The notes: generated from the letters alone by a model not told the origin. A DNA stretch of 53,115 bases from JBJHBP01 sp050485645 (GCA_050485645.1 JBJHBT010000028.1:1-53115), one strand, 5' to 3'; shown: positions 16,663 to 25,707, counted from the stretch's first letter. Translations and numbers: made by a program.

Positions 16663-17943
16663 CTACCAACCCAGCCATGAAGGCAGCAGCAGTGAGACGG
16701 CGGGAATATACGTCACGATGAGCAGCACGCAGAGCAGGACGGACAGCCAGGGCAACGCGGCGCGGATCACGTCGCTGCTGCCCATCCCGGCAACACTGGC
16801 GGTCACGTACAGGTTGAGACCCACCGGCGGCGTCACCAGGCCAATCTGCATGTTCAGCACCATCAGAATTCCCAGATGCACCGGGTCGATGCCCAGCTGC
16901 ATGGCCACGGGAAACACCACCGGTGCAATGATCAGCACCACCGACGTCGGATCGACGAAATTGCCCGCGATCAGCAGCAGCACATTGAGCACGAGCAGAA
17001 AGGCCCACGGCGCCAGACCCAGATCGGTGATCCAGGCGGAAGCATGCTGCGGTATCTGTTCGGTGGCGAGCACGAACGCAAACAGATAGGCATTGGCAAC
17101 GATGAGCATCAGCATTGCCGTGGTGCGCGCACTTTCCGCCAGCACCCGCGGTATCTGCACCAGCGCGATATCGCGATGCACGAACACCACCACGATGAAC
17201 GCGTATACCGCCGCGACGGCGGCGGCCTCCGTGGGCGTGAACACCCCCCTGTAGATGCCACCGAGCACGATGACCACCAGCAGCAGTCCCGACGACGCGC
17301 GCCCTGCGGCCCGCAGCACCGCACGCCAGTCGGCCGGTGCCTGGCGTGGGAAGTCATGACGTCGTGCGATCACCGCCACCGTCCCCAGCAGCGCCGCCAT
17401 CAGCAGCAGCGCCGGTACGATGCCGGCTATGAACAGATGGCCCACCGAGGTCTCCGTCACCGCGCCGTACACGATCATGACGATGGATGGTGGAATCAGA
17501 ATGCCCAGCGTGCCGGCATTGCAGATCAGTCCGGCGCTGAAGCCCTTCGAATACCCGCTGCTGCACATCCCGGCGATCATCAGGCTGCCCACCGCCGCCA
17601 CCGTTGCCGGCGCGGAACCGGATACCGCCGCGAAAAACGCGCAGCCCAGCAGCGCGGCCATCGCCAGCCCGCCGCGATAGCGCCCGACGAGCGCATTGGC
17701 GAAATCGACCATGCGCCCGGCGACACCACCCGTGGTCATCAATGTGCCCGCGAGAATGAAGAATGGAATGGCCAGCAGCGGATACACCTGGGTGGCGCCG
17801 AGGAAACGCTGCACCAGCACCACCGGTGACTGGTCCACGAACAGCAGCAGTGTGGCCAGACTGGCAATGCCCAGCGCGAACGCCACCGGCACGCCCACGG
17901 CGAGACAGACGAACAGGATCAGCACCATGAAGAGCGCACTCAT
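16663..17943 (-). CDS. TRAP transporter large permease (DctM)
   Basis: The 426-residue protein has about twelve hydrophobic segments and the DctM landmarks: 'GVPVAFALGIASL', 'TGGVAGRMVDFANALVG', 'GTLGILIPPSIVMIVYG', 'YRGVFTPTEAAAVAA' and 'IGLVTPPVGLNLYV'. It is the translocating subunit for the sodium-driven import of the solute delivered by the DctP of this operon. Its ATG overlaps the stop of the small permease gene (ATGA at 17940-17943), so translation is coupled. Length is typical. A 7-bp hairpin at 16619-16641, downstream of its stop, may end the transcript. Confidence 0.94.
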   Translation of the reverse strand: MSALFMVLILFVCLAVGVPVAFALGIASLATLLLFVDQSPVVLVQRFLGATQVYPLLAIPFFILAGTLMTTGGVAGRMVDFANALVGRYRGGLAMAALLGCAFFAAVSGSAPATVAAVGSLMIAGMCSSGYSKGFSAGLICNAGTLGILIPPSIVMIVYGAVTETSVGHLFIAGIVPALLLMAALLGTVAVIARRHDFPRQAPADWRAVLRAAGRASSGLLLVVIVLGGIYRGVFTPTEAAAVAAVYAFIVVVFVHRDIALVQIPRVLAESARTTAMLMLIVANAYLFAFVLATEQIPQHASAWITDLGLAPWAFLLVLNVLLLIAGNFVDPTSVVLIIAPVVFPVAMQLGIDPVHLGILMVLNMQIGLVTPPVGLNLYVTASVAGMGSSDVIRAALPWLSVLLCVLLIVTYIPAVSLLLPSWLGW

Positions 17944-18434
17944 GGCTCCTGCGCCTCCGCCTGGCCGTGATCAGTACGCGCCGCCTGCAGGAACCGCCAT
18001 GTCAGCAGCGCGAAGCCCAGCGGCAGTGCCAGCGCCAGCACCCAGCGCGGCAGGGGAATGTCCCGCGCGGTGTGGCCCATCTGCATCAGTCGCGACACGA
18101 ACACGATGCTGGCCGCGAACATGCAGAGGCTGTATGCAAGGCACAGCACCAGCGCCGCCCTGGCGGCCAGCGCCGACCAGCGCGGCGCCAGCCGCCGCGT
18201 GATCACGTCGATACCGGCATGCGCGCCGGTACGCACGCCGTACGACATGCCGATCAGCACCAGCCACGCAAACAGATACGTGGTGACTTCCAGCGACCAT
18301 ACCAGGCTGCCGCCCGCCGCTCGCATCGCCACCTGCGTGAACGTCAGCAGGGCCATCAACGCCAGAACGAGCGCGATGAAGACTTCTTCGATCCGGTCCA
18401 GGCCCGCCCGCAACCGGCCGGACAATGCCGTCAC
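17940..18434 (-). CDS. TRAP transporter small permease (DctQ)
   Basis: This 164-residue protein has four transmembrane helices and the DctQ hallmarks: 'LTFTQVAMRAAGGSLVWSLEVTTYLFAW' and 'GAHAGIDVITRRL'. It pairs with the large permease encoded immediately downstream (4-base overlap) and follows the binding-protein gene by 42 bases. Its role is structural and coupling rather than transport itself. Confidence 0.92.
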   Translation of the reverse strand: MTALSGRLRAGLDRIEEVFIALVLALMALLTFTQVAMRAAGGSLVWSLEVTTYLFAWLVLIGMSYGVRTGAHAGIDVITRRLAPRWSALAARAALVLCLAYSLCMFAASIVFVSRLMQMGHTARDIPLPRWVLALALPLGFALLTWRFLQAARTDHGQAEAQEP

Positions 18435-18476
18435 CGTGCACCTGTCCCGAAATGGTCGCTCACGGCGAGGCAGGGG

Positions 18477-19499
18477 CTACTGGCCGGCACCGATATCGAC
18501 CGCCGTCTGCAGCAGTTCCGCGCCGATACGCGATTCGAACTGTGTCCATACCGGGCGCAGGGTCTGGCGCCACACCTCGCGTTCCTGCGCCGTCAGCGTG
18601 ACGACGCTGCTGCGGCCGGATTCAACGATGCGCTGTCGCTGCTGCTCATTGATCTGCTCCGAATTGGCGTTGCTCCACTCGGTCACCTCCGCGAGAAGGT
18701 GCGTCAGTCCGTCGCGCAGATCCTCGGGCAGCCGCTGCCAGAACTGGTCGTTGACCGCGACCATGTAGCCGATATAACCGTGGCTGGTCTCGGTGATGTA
18801 CGGCTGCACCTCGTAGAAACGCGACGAGTACATGTTCGACCACGTGTTCTCCTGGGCATCGACGGTACCCGTCTGCAGCGCCTGATAGACCTCGGCGAAT
18901 GCCATCTTCTGCGGATTGCCGCCCATGGCCCGCACCTGCGCCTGCAGCACGTCGGACTCCATGATGCGGAATTTCAGCGCCTCGCTGTCGGCAGGCGAGC
19001 GCAGCGGTCGCGGGCCGCTGAACTGCTTCATGCCGTTGTGCCAGAAGGCGAGTCCGCGAATGCCGTGAACACGCAGTTCGTCCAGCAGCTGCTGGCCGGC
19101 TGGACTGCGCTGGAAGCGTTCCACTGCGTGGATGTCGGCGAACAGGAATGGCAGGTCGAAGACCTGCAGGCGGTCGGTGAGCCGGTCGAGTACCGACAGC
19201 GGCGCCGCGACCATCTGTATGTCACCGAACGCCAGGGCTTCCAGGGAATCGCTGTCGCCCATCAGCTGAGCGGCCGGATACACGTCCACACGAACGCGGC
19301 CCGCATAACGCTGCGCAACCAGATCGCTGAACCGCTGCGCGGCCTGCCCCTTGGGCGTATCCGGCGCTGTCACGTGCGGAAACCTGATGACGAACAGTTC
19401 GTCATCAGCCGAACCGGCGCATGCGTTCAGCGATAGGGTCCCGATTATCCCGAGAATCACCCCGAGAATTGGCAGCAACAGCCGCCCTGCGGCTCTCAT
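18477..19499 (-). CDS. TRAP substrate-binding lipoprotein (DctP)
   Basis: The 340-residue protein begins with a signal peptide and lipobox (LNAC, Cys at about residue 27), so it is probably tethered to the membrane, unlike soluble DctP proteins. The classic C4-dicarboxylate-type core is present: 'HVTAPDTPKGQAAQRFSDLV', 'YPAAQLMGDSDSLEALAFGDIQM', 'KFRIMESDVLQAQVRAMGG' and 'FAEVYQALQTGTVDAQENTW'. The Arg of 'FRIME' is the conserved carboxylate contact. A C4-dicarboxylate or related acid is a fair guess for the substrate. It is the first gene of the second TRAP operon and shares a divergent control region with the M24 gene. Confidence 0.92.
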   Translation of the reverse strand: MRAAGRLLLPILGVILGIIGTLSLNACAGSADDELFVIRFPHVTAPDTPKGQAAQRFSDLVAQRYAGRVRVDVYPAAQLMGDSDSLEALAFGDIQMVAAPLSVLDRLTDRLQVFDLPFLFADIHAVERFQRSPAGQQLLDELRVHGIRGLAFWHNGMKQFSGPRPLRSPADSEALKFRIMESDVLQAQVRAMGGNPQKMAFAEVYQALQTGTVDAQENTWSNMYSSRFYEVQPYITETSHGYIGYMVAVNDQFWQRLPEDLRDGLTHLLAEVTEWSNANSEQINEQQRQRIVESGRSSVVTLTAQEREVWRQTLRPVWTQFESRIGAELLQTAVDIGAGQ

Positions 19500-19547
19500 G
19501 GTTCGATTCGCCCCCTGCCGCGGTACGTTGCCGCGGCGTCATTTCGG

Positions 19548-19585
19548 TCTGGTCGATTCGCCAGTCAGTCTGGTCGATTTGCCAG
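19548..19585. promoter_or_regulatory. Tandem 17-bp repeats, candidate operator
   Basis: TCTGGTCGATTCGCCAG at 19548-19564 is repeated with one change (TCTGGTCGATTTGCCAG) at 19569-19585. The spacing is 21 bp, two turns of the helix. Each unit has CTGG...CCAG ends, so it is itself a weak palindrome. A related core (TCGATTCGCC) also lies at 19503-19512, next to the DctP start codon. The position between the divergent TRAP and M24 genes suggests binding sites for a regulator controlling one or both. Confidence 0.55.
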
Positions 19586-19756
19586 CATCTTGCTAGGCTA
19601 CACTTTACTTTATAAAAGCCGGGCGGGAAGTCCTGTGGCCGCAATCGCGGCCCTGTTCGCTGCAGGTGGCCTGCTTGAGGGGACTTCGATTCCCGATGCA
19701 GGGCGCCCTGCTCGTGAACGTCTATCATCCGCCACCGCATGCCCAGGAGTTGTGAC

Positions 19757-21058
19757 ATGGTCGCCAAGCTGTCTGAACCCAGAATCATCACGGACGCGGA
19801 TCTCGACCCGCGACACGACTGGTCGCGCGCGATCTACTCACCCGGCGTCATGAACGTCGACTTCGAGGAGCGTATCGATTTCCGCCGCCTGCATCGCTAT
19901 CGCCTGGCACGCACCCGACAGGCGCTGGCCGCATCCGATCTCGGCGCGCTGCTCACCTTCGACGCAAACAATATCCGCTACATCACCAGTACCGCCATCG
20001 GCGAGTGGTCGCGCGACAAAATGTGCCGCTTCGCGCTGCTGGCCGGCGACGGACAACCGCATCTGTGGGATTTCGGTTCCGCCGCCGCCCATCACCGCAT
20101 CTATGCGCCCTGGCTTGAGAAAGCGCATTGCCATGCCGGCATGCTGGGGCTTCGCGGCGCGGTGCCGCCGGACGCCGGACTGATGCGCGATGCCGCAAAG
20201 GAAATCAAGGCGATACTCGAAGAAGCCGGTGTCGCCGACCAGCCGCTTGGCGTCGATCTGGCTGAACCACCGATGATGTTCGAGCTCGAGCGCGTCGGCC
20301 TGAACGTACGTGATGGCCAGCAGGTGATGCTCGACGCCCGCGAGATCAAGAGCCAGGACGAGATCATGCTGCTGAACACCGCGGCCTCCATGGTGGACGC
20401 GGTGTATCACATGATCTACGAGGAACTGAAACCCGGCGTGCGCGAATCCGACATCGTCGCCCGGGCCACCAAGATGCTGTTCGAGATGGGCTCCGACGAC
20501 GTCGAGGCCATCAACGCCGTTGCCGGCGAACGCTGCAGCCCGCATCCGCACAATTTCACCGATCGCATGGTGCGTCCCGGTGATCAGGCTTTCTTCGACA
20601 TCATCCAGGCCTACATGGGCTACCGCACCTGCTACTACCGCACGATCAACGTCGGCATTGCGAACGACTCCCAGAAAGACGCCTACAAGCGCGCCCGTGA
20701 GTGGATCGACGCCTCGATCGCCAAAGTCCGTCCCGGCGTGGGTACCGACGAAGTGGCTTCCGTGTGGCCCAAGGCGCAGGATCTGGGTTTCGCGAACGAG
20801 ATGGAATGCTTCGGCCTGCAGTTCGGGCACGGCCTCGGCGTCGCGCTGCACGAACGCCCCATCATCAGCCGTCTGGTGTCGATGGACAACCCGGCCGAAA
20901 TCAAGGAAGGCATGGTGTTCGCGCTGGAGACCTATTGCCCGGCCAAGGACGGTCACTCGGCCGCCCGCATCGAAGAAGAAGTTGTCGTCACCGCGGATGG
21001 CTGCCGGGTCATCACACTGTTCCCGGCCGCCGAACTGCCGGTAGCGAACGAGTACTGA
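19757..21058 (+). CDS. M24-family (pita-bread) protein with altered metal site
   Basis: The 433-residue protein has the creatinase/aminopeptidase P N-domain and the M24 catalytic domain. Metal ligands can be traced: Asp at about 281 ('FFDIIQAY'), His at about 358 ('FGHGLG'), Glu at about 391 ('ALETY') and Glu near 405 ('RIEEEV'). The second Asp, normally 11 residues after the first (GYxxDxxRT), is Cys at about 292 (GYRTCYYRT). The enzyme may therefore bind one metal or act without metals, as creatinase does; the substrate need not be a peptide. An in-frame ATG at 19739 exists, but AGGAG sits 7 bases before 19757. It is followed by the 2-oxoacid dehydrogenase genes, perhaps in one catabolic operon. 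Confidence 0.85.
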   Translation: MVAKLSEPRIITDADLDPRHDWSRAIYSPGVMNVDFEERIDFRRLHRYRLARTRQALAASDLGALLTFDANNIRYITSTAIGEWSRDKMCRFALLAGDGQPHLWDFGSAAAHHRIYAPWLEKAHCHAGMLGLRGAVPPDAGLMRDAAKEIKAILEEAGVADQPLGVDLAEPPMMFELERVGLNVRDGQQVMLDAREIKSQDEIMLLNTAASMVDAVYHMIYEELKPGVRESDIVARATKMLFEMGSDDVEAINAVAGERCSPHPHNFTDRMVRPGDQAFFDIIQAYMGYRTCYYRTINVGIANDSQKDAYKRAREWIDASIAKVRPGVGTDEVASVWPKAQDLGFANEMECFGLQFGHGLGVALHERPIISRLVSMDNPAEIKEGMVFALETYCPAKDGHSAARIEEEVVVTADGCRVITLFPAAELPVANEY

Positions 21059-21168
21059 TCAGCGCAACCGGCGGCTGGCGCAGCCGGCCGCCGGTGAACC
21101 AAACCAGGAACAGTCTACAAGGCGGATTCCACGTGGAAGTACGATCGACCTCGAGCGCATCACACACA

Positions 21169-22164
21169 ATGGAGGGGCGCGACCGGCCCGGCACGGATAC
21201 CCGCATCGCGCTGTTTCGCTCGATGCTCGAGTGCCGGCATCTGGAGAAGCGCGCCTACGACCTGTTCATGCAGAACCTGATCAAGGGCACCAGCCATCTC
21301 GCCCTGGGACAGGAAGCCATCGCCGCCGGATTCGGCGTGGCGATGCGCCAGGACGACTACACCTTCTGCACCTATCGCGGCCACGCCCATACGCTGGTGC
21401 GCGGTGCGTCCATGACCGGCATACTCGGCGAACTGATGGGGCTGTCTTCGGGCCTGATGCGCGGCAAGGGCGGATCCATGCACCTGACCAGCGTGGAGCA
21501 CGGCGTGATGGGTTCATACGCCATCATCGGCGCACATCTGACGATCGCCGCGGGCGCGGCGTGGTCGGCGCAGTACCGCGGCACACAGCAGGTCGCCGTG
21601 TGCTTCTTCGGTGACGGCACGACGAACATCGGTGCCTTTCACGAAGCCCTGAACCTGGCGGTCATCTGGAAACTGCCGGTGGTCTTCGTCTGCGAAAACA
21701 ACCAGTACATGGAATACACGGCAATACGCAGCGTCACCGCCGTCGAACACCCGGCCGCCGATCGTGCCAGCGCCTATGGCCTGGAGCCGGTGCTGATCGA
21801 TGGCAATGATGCCGACGAAGTCTACCGCACGGCGGTGCGGGCATTGGACGTTGCGCGACGCGGTGGCGGGCCGAGTCTGATCGAGGCCGAGACCTACCGC
21901 CACGGCGGACACTCGCGCGCCGATCCTGGCAAGTACCGGCCCGACAGCGAGGTCAAGGCATGGCTGGAGAAGGATCCGATTCCGCGCTATCGGCGCCGCC
22001 TCATCGAGGCCGGCGTCAGTGAACAGCAGCTGAACGGCATCGAGCAGGAAGTGAAGGCGGCCGTGGACAAGGCCACCGAGGAAGCCCGCAGCGCCCCGCC
22101 ACCGGACCTGTCACTGGCGGAAACCGATGTCTGGGCGGATGGAGGCTCGGCATGGCGGAACTGA
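21169..22164 (+). CDS. 2-oxoacid/acetoin dehydrogenase E1 alpha subunit
   Basis: The 331-residue protein is the ThDP-binding alpha subunit: 'LRCRHLEKRAYDLF'-type N-terminus, 'HLALGQEAIAAG', 'YRGHAHTLVRG', 'GKGGSMH' and the ThDP/Mg motif 'GDGTTNIGAFHEALN...ENN' near residue 155. It decarboxylates a 2-oxo acid or cleaves acetoin with the beta subunit, and passes the acyl group to the lipoyl E2. The GKGGSMH pattern resembles acetoin and PDH-type E1 alpha. The frame is open far upstream; I start at the ATG 21169, but a GTG at 21133 preceded by AAGGCGG is equally possible. It overlaps the beta gene by 13 bases. Confidence 0.92.
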   Translation: MEGRDRPGTDTRIALFRSMLECRHLEKRAYDLFMQNLIKGTSHLALGQEAIAAGFGVAMRQDDYTFCTYRGHAHTLVRGASMTGILGELMGLSSGLMRGKGGSMHLTSVEHGVMGSYAIIGAHLTIAAGAAWSAQYRGTQQVAVCFFGDGTTNIGAFHEALNLAVIWKLPVVFVCENNQYMEYTAIRSVTAVEHPAADRASAYGLEPVLIDGNDADEVYRTAVRALDVARRGGGPSLIEAETYRHGGHSRADPGKYRPDSEVKAWLEKDPIPRYRRRLIEAGVSEQQLNGIEQEVKAAVDKATEEARSAPPPDLSLAETDVWADGGSAWRN

Positions 22165-23129
22165 GCTATCGCGAAGCCGTGACCGCGGCGCTGGCGCAGG
22201 AAATGCGCCGCGATCCGTCGGTGGTATTCATCGGCGAGGATGTCGCTGCCGCCGGCGGTGTCTTCAAGACCACCGTGGGCCTGCTGGACGAATTCGGTCC
22301 CGAGCGCGTGAAAGACACGCCGATTTCCGAGCAGGCCATTCTGGGCGCGGCCATGGGCGCGGCGATGACCGGCCTGCGTCCGGTGGCCGAGATCATGTTC
22401 TCCGATTTTTTCGCGGTCTGCTGGGACATCGTCGCGAACGAAATCGCCAAATCCCGCTACATGACCGACGGTCAGTGCAGCTTCCCGCTGGTGATCCGCT
22501 CCGCCAACGGTGCCGGCGCGCGTTTCGGCGCACAGCATTCGCAGAGCGTCGAAAACTGGGCGATGGCTGTGCCAGGCCTGAAGGTGGTGGCGCCAGCCTC
22601 CCCCGCCGACGTCAAGGGCCTGCTGGCCGCGTCGATCCGCGATCCGGATCCGGTGCTGTTTTTCGAGCAGAAGTCGCTGTACGCCACCAAGGGCGATGTG
22701 CCCGAGGGAGAGCACGTCGTGGACCTGGGCAAGGCCAGCGTTGTGCGGCGCGGCGACGACGTCACGATCGTCGCACTGGCCATGATGGTGAACCGCGCCG
22801 TGAAAGCGGCCGAAGTGCTCGAAAAGGAGCATGGCATTTCGGCAACCGTGGTCGATCTACGCTGTCTGGTACCGCTGGACACAAAAACCATTCTCGAGGA
22901 AGTCGCACGGACCGGCCGCCTGGTCACGGTGGAGGAAAACCCGCGTCTGTGCGGGTGGGGCGCGGAAGTCGCGTCCATTGTTGCCGACGAAATCTTCTGG
23001 GATCTGGATGGCCCGATCATCAGGGTCACCACACCGCATATCCCGCTGCCGGCGGCCGACAACCTCGAAGACGCGGTGCTGCCCAGCGTCGACAGGATTG
23101 TCAGGCAGGTCCGGGAGCTGGTGGACTGA
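22152..23129 (+). CDS. 2-oxoacid/acetoin dehydrogenase E1 beta subunit
   Basis: The 325-residue protein shows the transketolase-like beta-subunit pattern: 'YREAVTAALAQEMRRD', 'GEDVAAAGGVFKTT', 'DTPISEQAILGAAMGAAMTG', 'HSQSVENW' and a C-terminal domain with 'DLRCLVPLDTKTI' and 'VTVEENP'. It forms the alpha2beta2 E1 heterotetramer with the product of the overlapping upstream gene. GGAGG lies 6 bases before the ATG. Length is typical for the family. Confidence 0.94.
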   Translation: MAELSYREAVTAALAQEMRRDPSVVFIGEDVAAAGGVFKTTVGLLDEFGPERVKDTPISEQAILGAAMGAAMTGLRPVAEIMFSDFFAVCWDIVANEIAKSRYMTDGQCSFPLVIRSANGAGARFGAQHSQSVENWAMAVPGLKVVAPASPADVKGLLAASIRDPDPVLFFEQKSLYATKGDVPEGEHVVDLGKASVVRRGDDVTIVALAMMVNRAVKAAEVLEKEHGISATVVDLRCLVPLDTKTILEEVARTGRLVTVEENPRLCGWGAEVASIVADEIFWDLDGPIIRVTTPHIPLPAADNLEDAVLPSVDRIVRQVRELVD

Positions 23130-23204
23130 CCATTACCCGCCTGCGGGGCGAGACGCCTGTGCAGGACGCAACGTAACAATCTGACCGGGGAGTCACAGGG
23201 ATCG

Positions 23205-24641
23205 ATGGATGTACTGATGCCACAGCTCGGCGAAACGGTTGCCGAGGGCACGGTCGCGCAGTGGCACAAGCGCGCCGGCGATCATGTCGAGGTCGACGAA
23301 GTGCTTCTCGACGTGGAAACCGACAAGGTCTCCATGGAGATTCCGGCGCCCGGCACCGGCACACTGCAATCCATTCTCGTGGAGGCCGGCACAACCGTTG
23401 AGGTCGGTACCCTCCTGGCGGTGATCGACACCGGCGACGGCGCATCCACCGACGGCGGACACGGCCAGCGCGCGGCGTCCGACGCCACCGGTTCCGCCAC
23501 CGGCGCCAGTGTCGAAAGCACCGCGGCCACCAGCACCGCGGCCGCCCACGCCGACGCTGCGGCAACCGCGAACGGCGACGCCCAGACCGGTGCCGGCGGT
23601 GCGCCAGCCGACGCGAAGGCCGCCGACGCCAGCCCGCGCCCGCGCCCGCAGCAGGACGGCGACCAACGGCTGTCGCCGGCGGTGCGACGCCTCGCGGCGG
23701 AGAACGAACTGGATCTGACGTGCATCGAGGGCAGCGGCCGCGCCGGCCGCATTACGCGCCGCGATGTACTGAGCCATCTGGCCGATGCGACCGACGGCGA
23801 CGCCGCCCGGACAGTGCGCGACGCGCCGCAGCCGACACAGGCGCCGCGTTCGGCAGCCACCGGCACATCCGACGCAGGCGCAACGGCAACCGCAGCCGAA
23901 CCGGCCGCGACAACAGCGGCAGGCGGGCGCGATGGCGAGCTGATTCCGTTCAACCGCATCCGGCGCGCAACGGCCAGCCACATGGTGCGATCCAGATCCA
24001 CCAGTCCGCACGTGCTGCAGGCGGTGGAAGTCGACTTCGGTGCCGTGGACAGCATACGCACGCGGATGCGCGACGCCTGGAAAGCGCGTCACCGCTACTC
24101 GCTCACCTATCTGCCGTTCATCGCCCATGCGGTGTGCCGCGCGCTGGCCGATTTTCCGCATCTGAATGCCAGTGTCGAAGGTGATGCGCTGCGCGTGCAC
24201 ACTCACGTGAATCTGGCGATCGCCGTGGATCTGGGTCCCGCCGACGGGCTCGTGGCACCGGTGATCCGCCATGCCGAAACGCTCTCCGTGGAGAGACTGG
24301 CCCACGCGATCCGTGAAATTTCAGACAGGGCGCGCAACGGCAAGCTCGGCGCCGCCGACCTGGCCGGCGGAACCTATACGCTGTCGAACTCGGGCAGTTT
24401 CGGTACGCTGATCACCGCGCCCATCATCAACCAGCCGCAGGTTGCGATCCTGTCCACGGATGGCGTTCGCAAGAAGCCTGTCGTGATCGAAAGGCCCGAT
24501 GGTGATGCGATTGCGATTCGTCCGGTGGGCATACTGGCGCAGTCATTCGACCACCGTGCCGTTGACGGGGCCTATTCCGCCGCTTTCCTCGCGAAAGTCA
24601 GGTCGCTGCTCGAGCAGAGTAACTGGATGATTGAGGTTTGA
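23205..24641 (+). CDS. Dihydrolipoamide acyltransferase (E2)
   Basis: The 478-residue protein has one lipoyl domain (residues 1-77, lipoylated Lys in 'ETDKVSME' at about 42), a long Ala/Thr/Gly/Asp-rich flexible linker (about 80-145) and an E1/E3-binding domain (about 150-190, 'SPAVRRLAAENELDL'). A second Ala-rich linker leads to the acyltransferase domain with the catalytic 'DHRAVDG' near residue 450. It transfers the acyl group from E1 to CoA. No E3 gene is in this window, so a shared E3 must serve the complex. Its last 44 bases overlap the end of the convergent LacI-type gene. Confidence 0.94.
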   Translation: MDVLMPQLGETVAEGTVAQWHKRAGDHVEVDEVLLDVETDKVSMEIPAPGTGTLQSILVEAGTTVEVGTLLAVIDTGDGASTDGGHGQRAASDATGSATGASVESTAATSTAAAHADAAATANGDAQTGAGGAPADAKAADASPRPRPQQDGDQRLSPAVRRLAAENELDLTCIEGSGRAGRITRRDVLSHLADATDGDAARTVRDAPQPTQAPRSAATGTSDAGATATAAEPAATTAAGGRDGELIPFNRIRRATASHMVRSRSTSPHVLQAVEVDFGAVDSIRTRMRDAWKARHRYSLTYLPFIAHAVCRALADFPHLNASVEGDALRVHTHVNLAIAVDLGPADGLVAPVIRHAETLSVERLAHAIREISDRARNGKLGAADLAGGTYTLSNSGSFGTLITAPIINQPQVAILSTDGVRKKPVVIERPDGDAIAIRPVGILAQSFDHRAVDGAYSAAFLAKVRSLLEQSNWMIEV

Positions 24642-25707
24642 CCGGCTTCTGATCTCCGTGCAGCTCACGCGTGGAGCCGCGGATTATCAGCGTGGGTGTC
24701 AGCCGCACCTGCATCGTGACCGACTGCTGACCCTGCCCGTCGCCGATGCTCCGTATGCGTTGCAGCAGCAGCTGTGCGGCGCGCACACCCAGTTCATCGT
24801 GCGGCACCCTGATCGTTGTGAGCGGTGGGCTGAGGCGATCGATGAACGGCATGTCATTGAATCCGGTGACCGATACATCGTCGGGGCAGGTCAATCCGGC
24901 CTCCTGAAGCGCGTCGTAGCAACCCAGCGCGAGCATGTCGTTGGCGGCAACGACGGCCGTGAACTGTTTGCCGGCCGACAACAGCGAGCCCAGCGCGACC
25001 TTGCCCGCCTGGACGGTAAAGGAGTCGGCATTCACGGTCAGTCTGGCGCACTCGCGAAACCCCGCCTCCGATGCCGAGGCGAGAAACGCGTCGCGGCGGG
25101 CCGAACCGGTGGAGGTATCCTGTGGGCCGGCCACATGGGCGATCCGTGTGTGCCCCAATGAGCTGAGGTGACGGAACGCGAGCCGGATTCCGTACTCGTC
25201 GTCGTTGACGACGGATGGTACCTGATCGGAATCCACCGACCGGTTCACCAGCACCAGCGGAATGTTCTCGTCCAGACATCGCTGCACGACCCGGTCTTCC
25301 CGATGCGCGGTTGCCAGAATCACGCCTTCGATCTGCCGCGCCAGCATATTTTCCAGAATCGCGATTTCGCTCTGGGGGTTGTTCGCCGAATCGGCCAGAA
25401 TCGCGATGATGCCCGACTCGTCCAGCGTCCGCTCGATGCCGCGCACGATGGGCGGGAACAACGGGTTGGTGAGATCGGGGATCATCACGCCAACGGTATG
25501 ACTCTGTCGGGTACGAAGCCCGGCGGCGACCGGATTGCGGCGATACCCCAGCGCCTTCGCTGTCTCCATCACCTTCTTGACCAACTCCCCCGATACCATC
25601 GACCGGGTAGCCGGGTTCATCACTCGCGACACCGTCGACGGATGAACCTCCGCCTCGCGCGCAACGTCCTTGATCGTGACCTGTTGGGCAATGCCCTTGC
25701 TTTTCAT
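24598..25707 (-). CDS. LacI-family transcriptional regulator
   Basis: The 369-residue protein has an N-terminal HTH ('VTIKDVAREAEVHPSTVSRV', residues 10-29) with the hinge 'NPVAAGLRTRQSHTVGVMIPDL'. A periplasmic-binding-protein-like sensor domain follows ('NDMLALGCYDALQEAG', 'GFNDMPF'). It probably represses or activates the flanking catabolic genes in response to a small metabolite, with candidates being the M24-E1-E2 group and the divergent dehydrogenase. It faces the dehydrogenase gene across a 145-base divergent region and overlaps E2 tail-to-tail. Confidence 0.93.
   Translation of the reverse strand: MKSKGIAQQVTIKDVAREAEVHPSTVSRVMNPATRSMVSGELVKKVMETAKALGYRRNPVAAGLRTRQSHTVGVMIPDLTNPLFPPIVRGIERTLDESGIIAILADSANNPQSEIAILENMLARQIEGVILATAHREDRVVQRCLDENIPLVLVNRSVDSDQVPSVVNDDEYGIRLAFRHLSSLGHTRIAHVAGPQDTSTGSARRDAFLASASEAGFRECARLTVNADSFTVQAGKVALGSLLSAGKQFTAVVAANDMLALGCYDALQEAGLTCPDDVSVTGFNDMPFIDRLSPPLTTIRVPHDELGVRAAQLLLQRIRSIGDGQGQQSVTMQVRLTPTLIIRGSTRELHGDQKPVKPQSSSYSARAAT

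Noticed and set aside
19757..21058. M24 protein as the DMSP lyase DddP
   Set aside because: DddP, as I recall it, has the metal motif D-x-D followed ten residues later by D, and a distinct N-domain. This protein has a single Asp and then Cys, so I keep only the M24 fold assignment.
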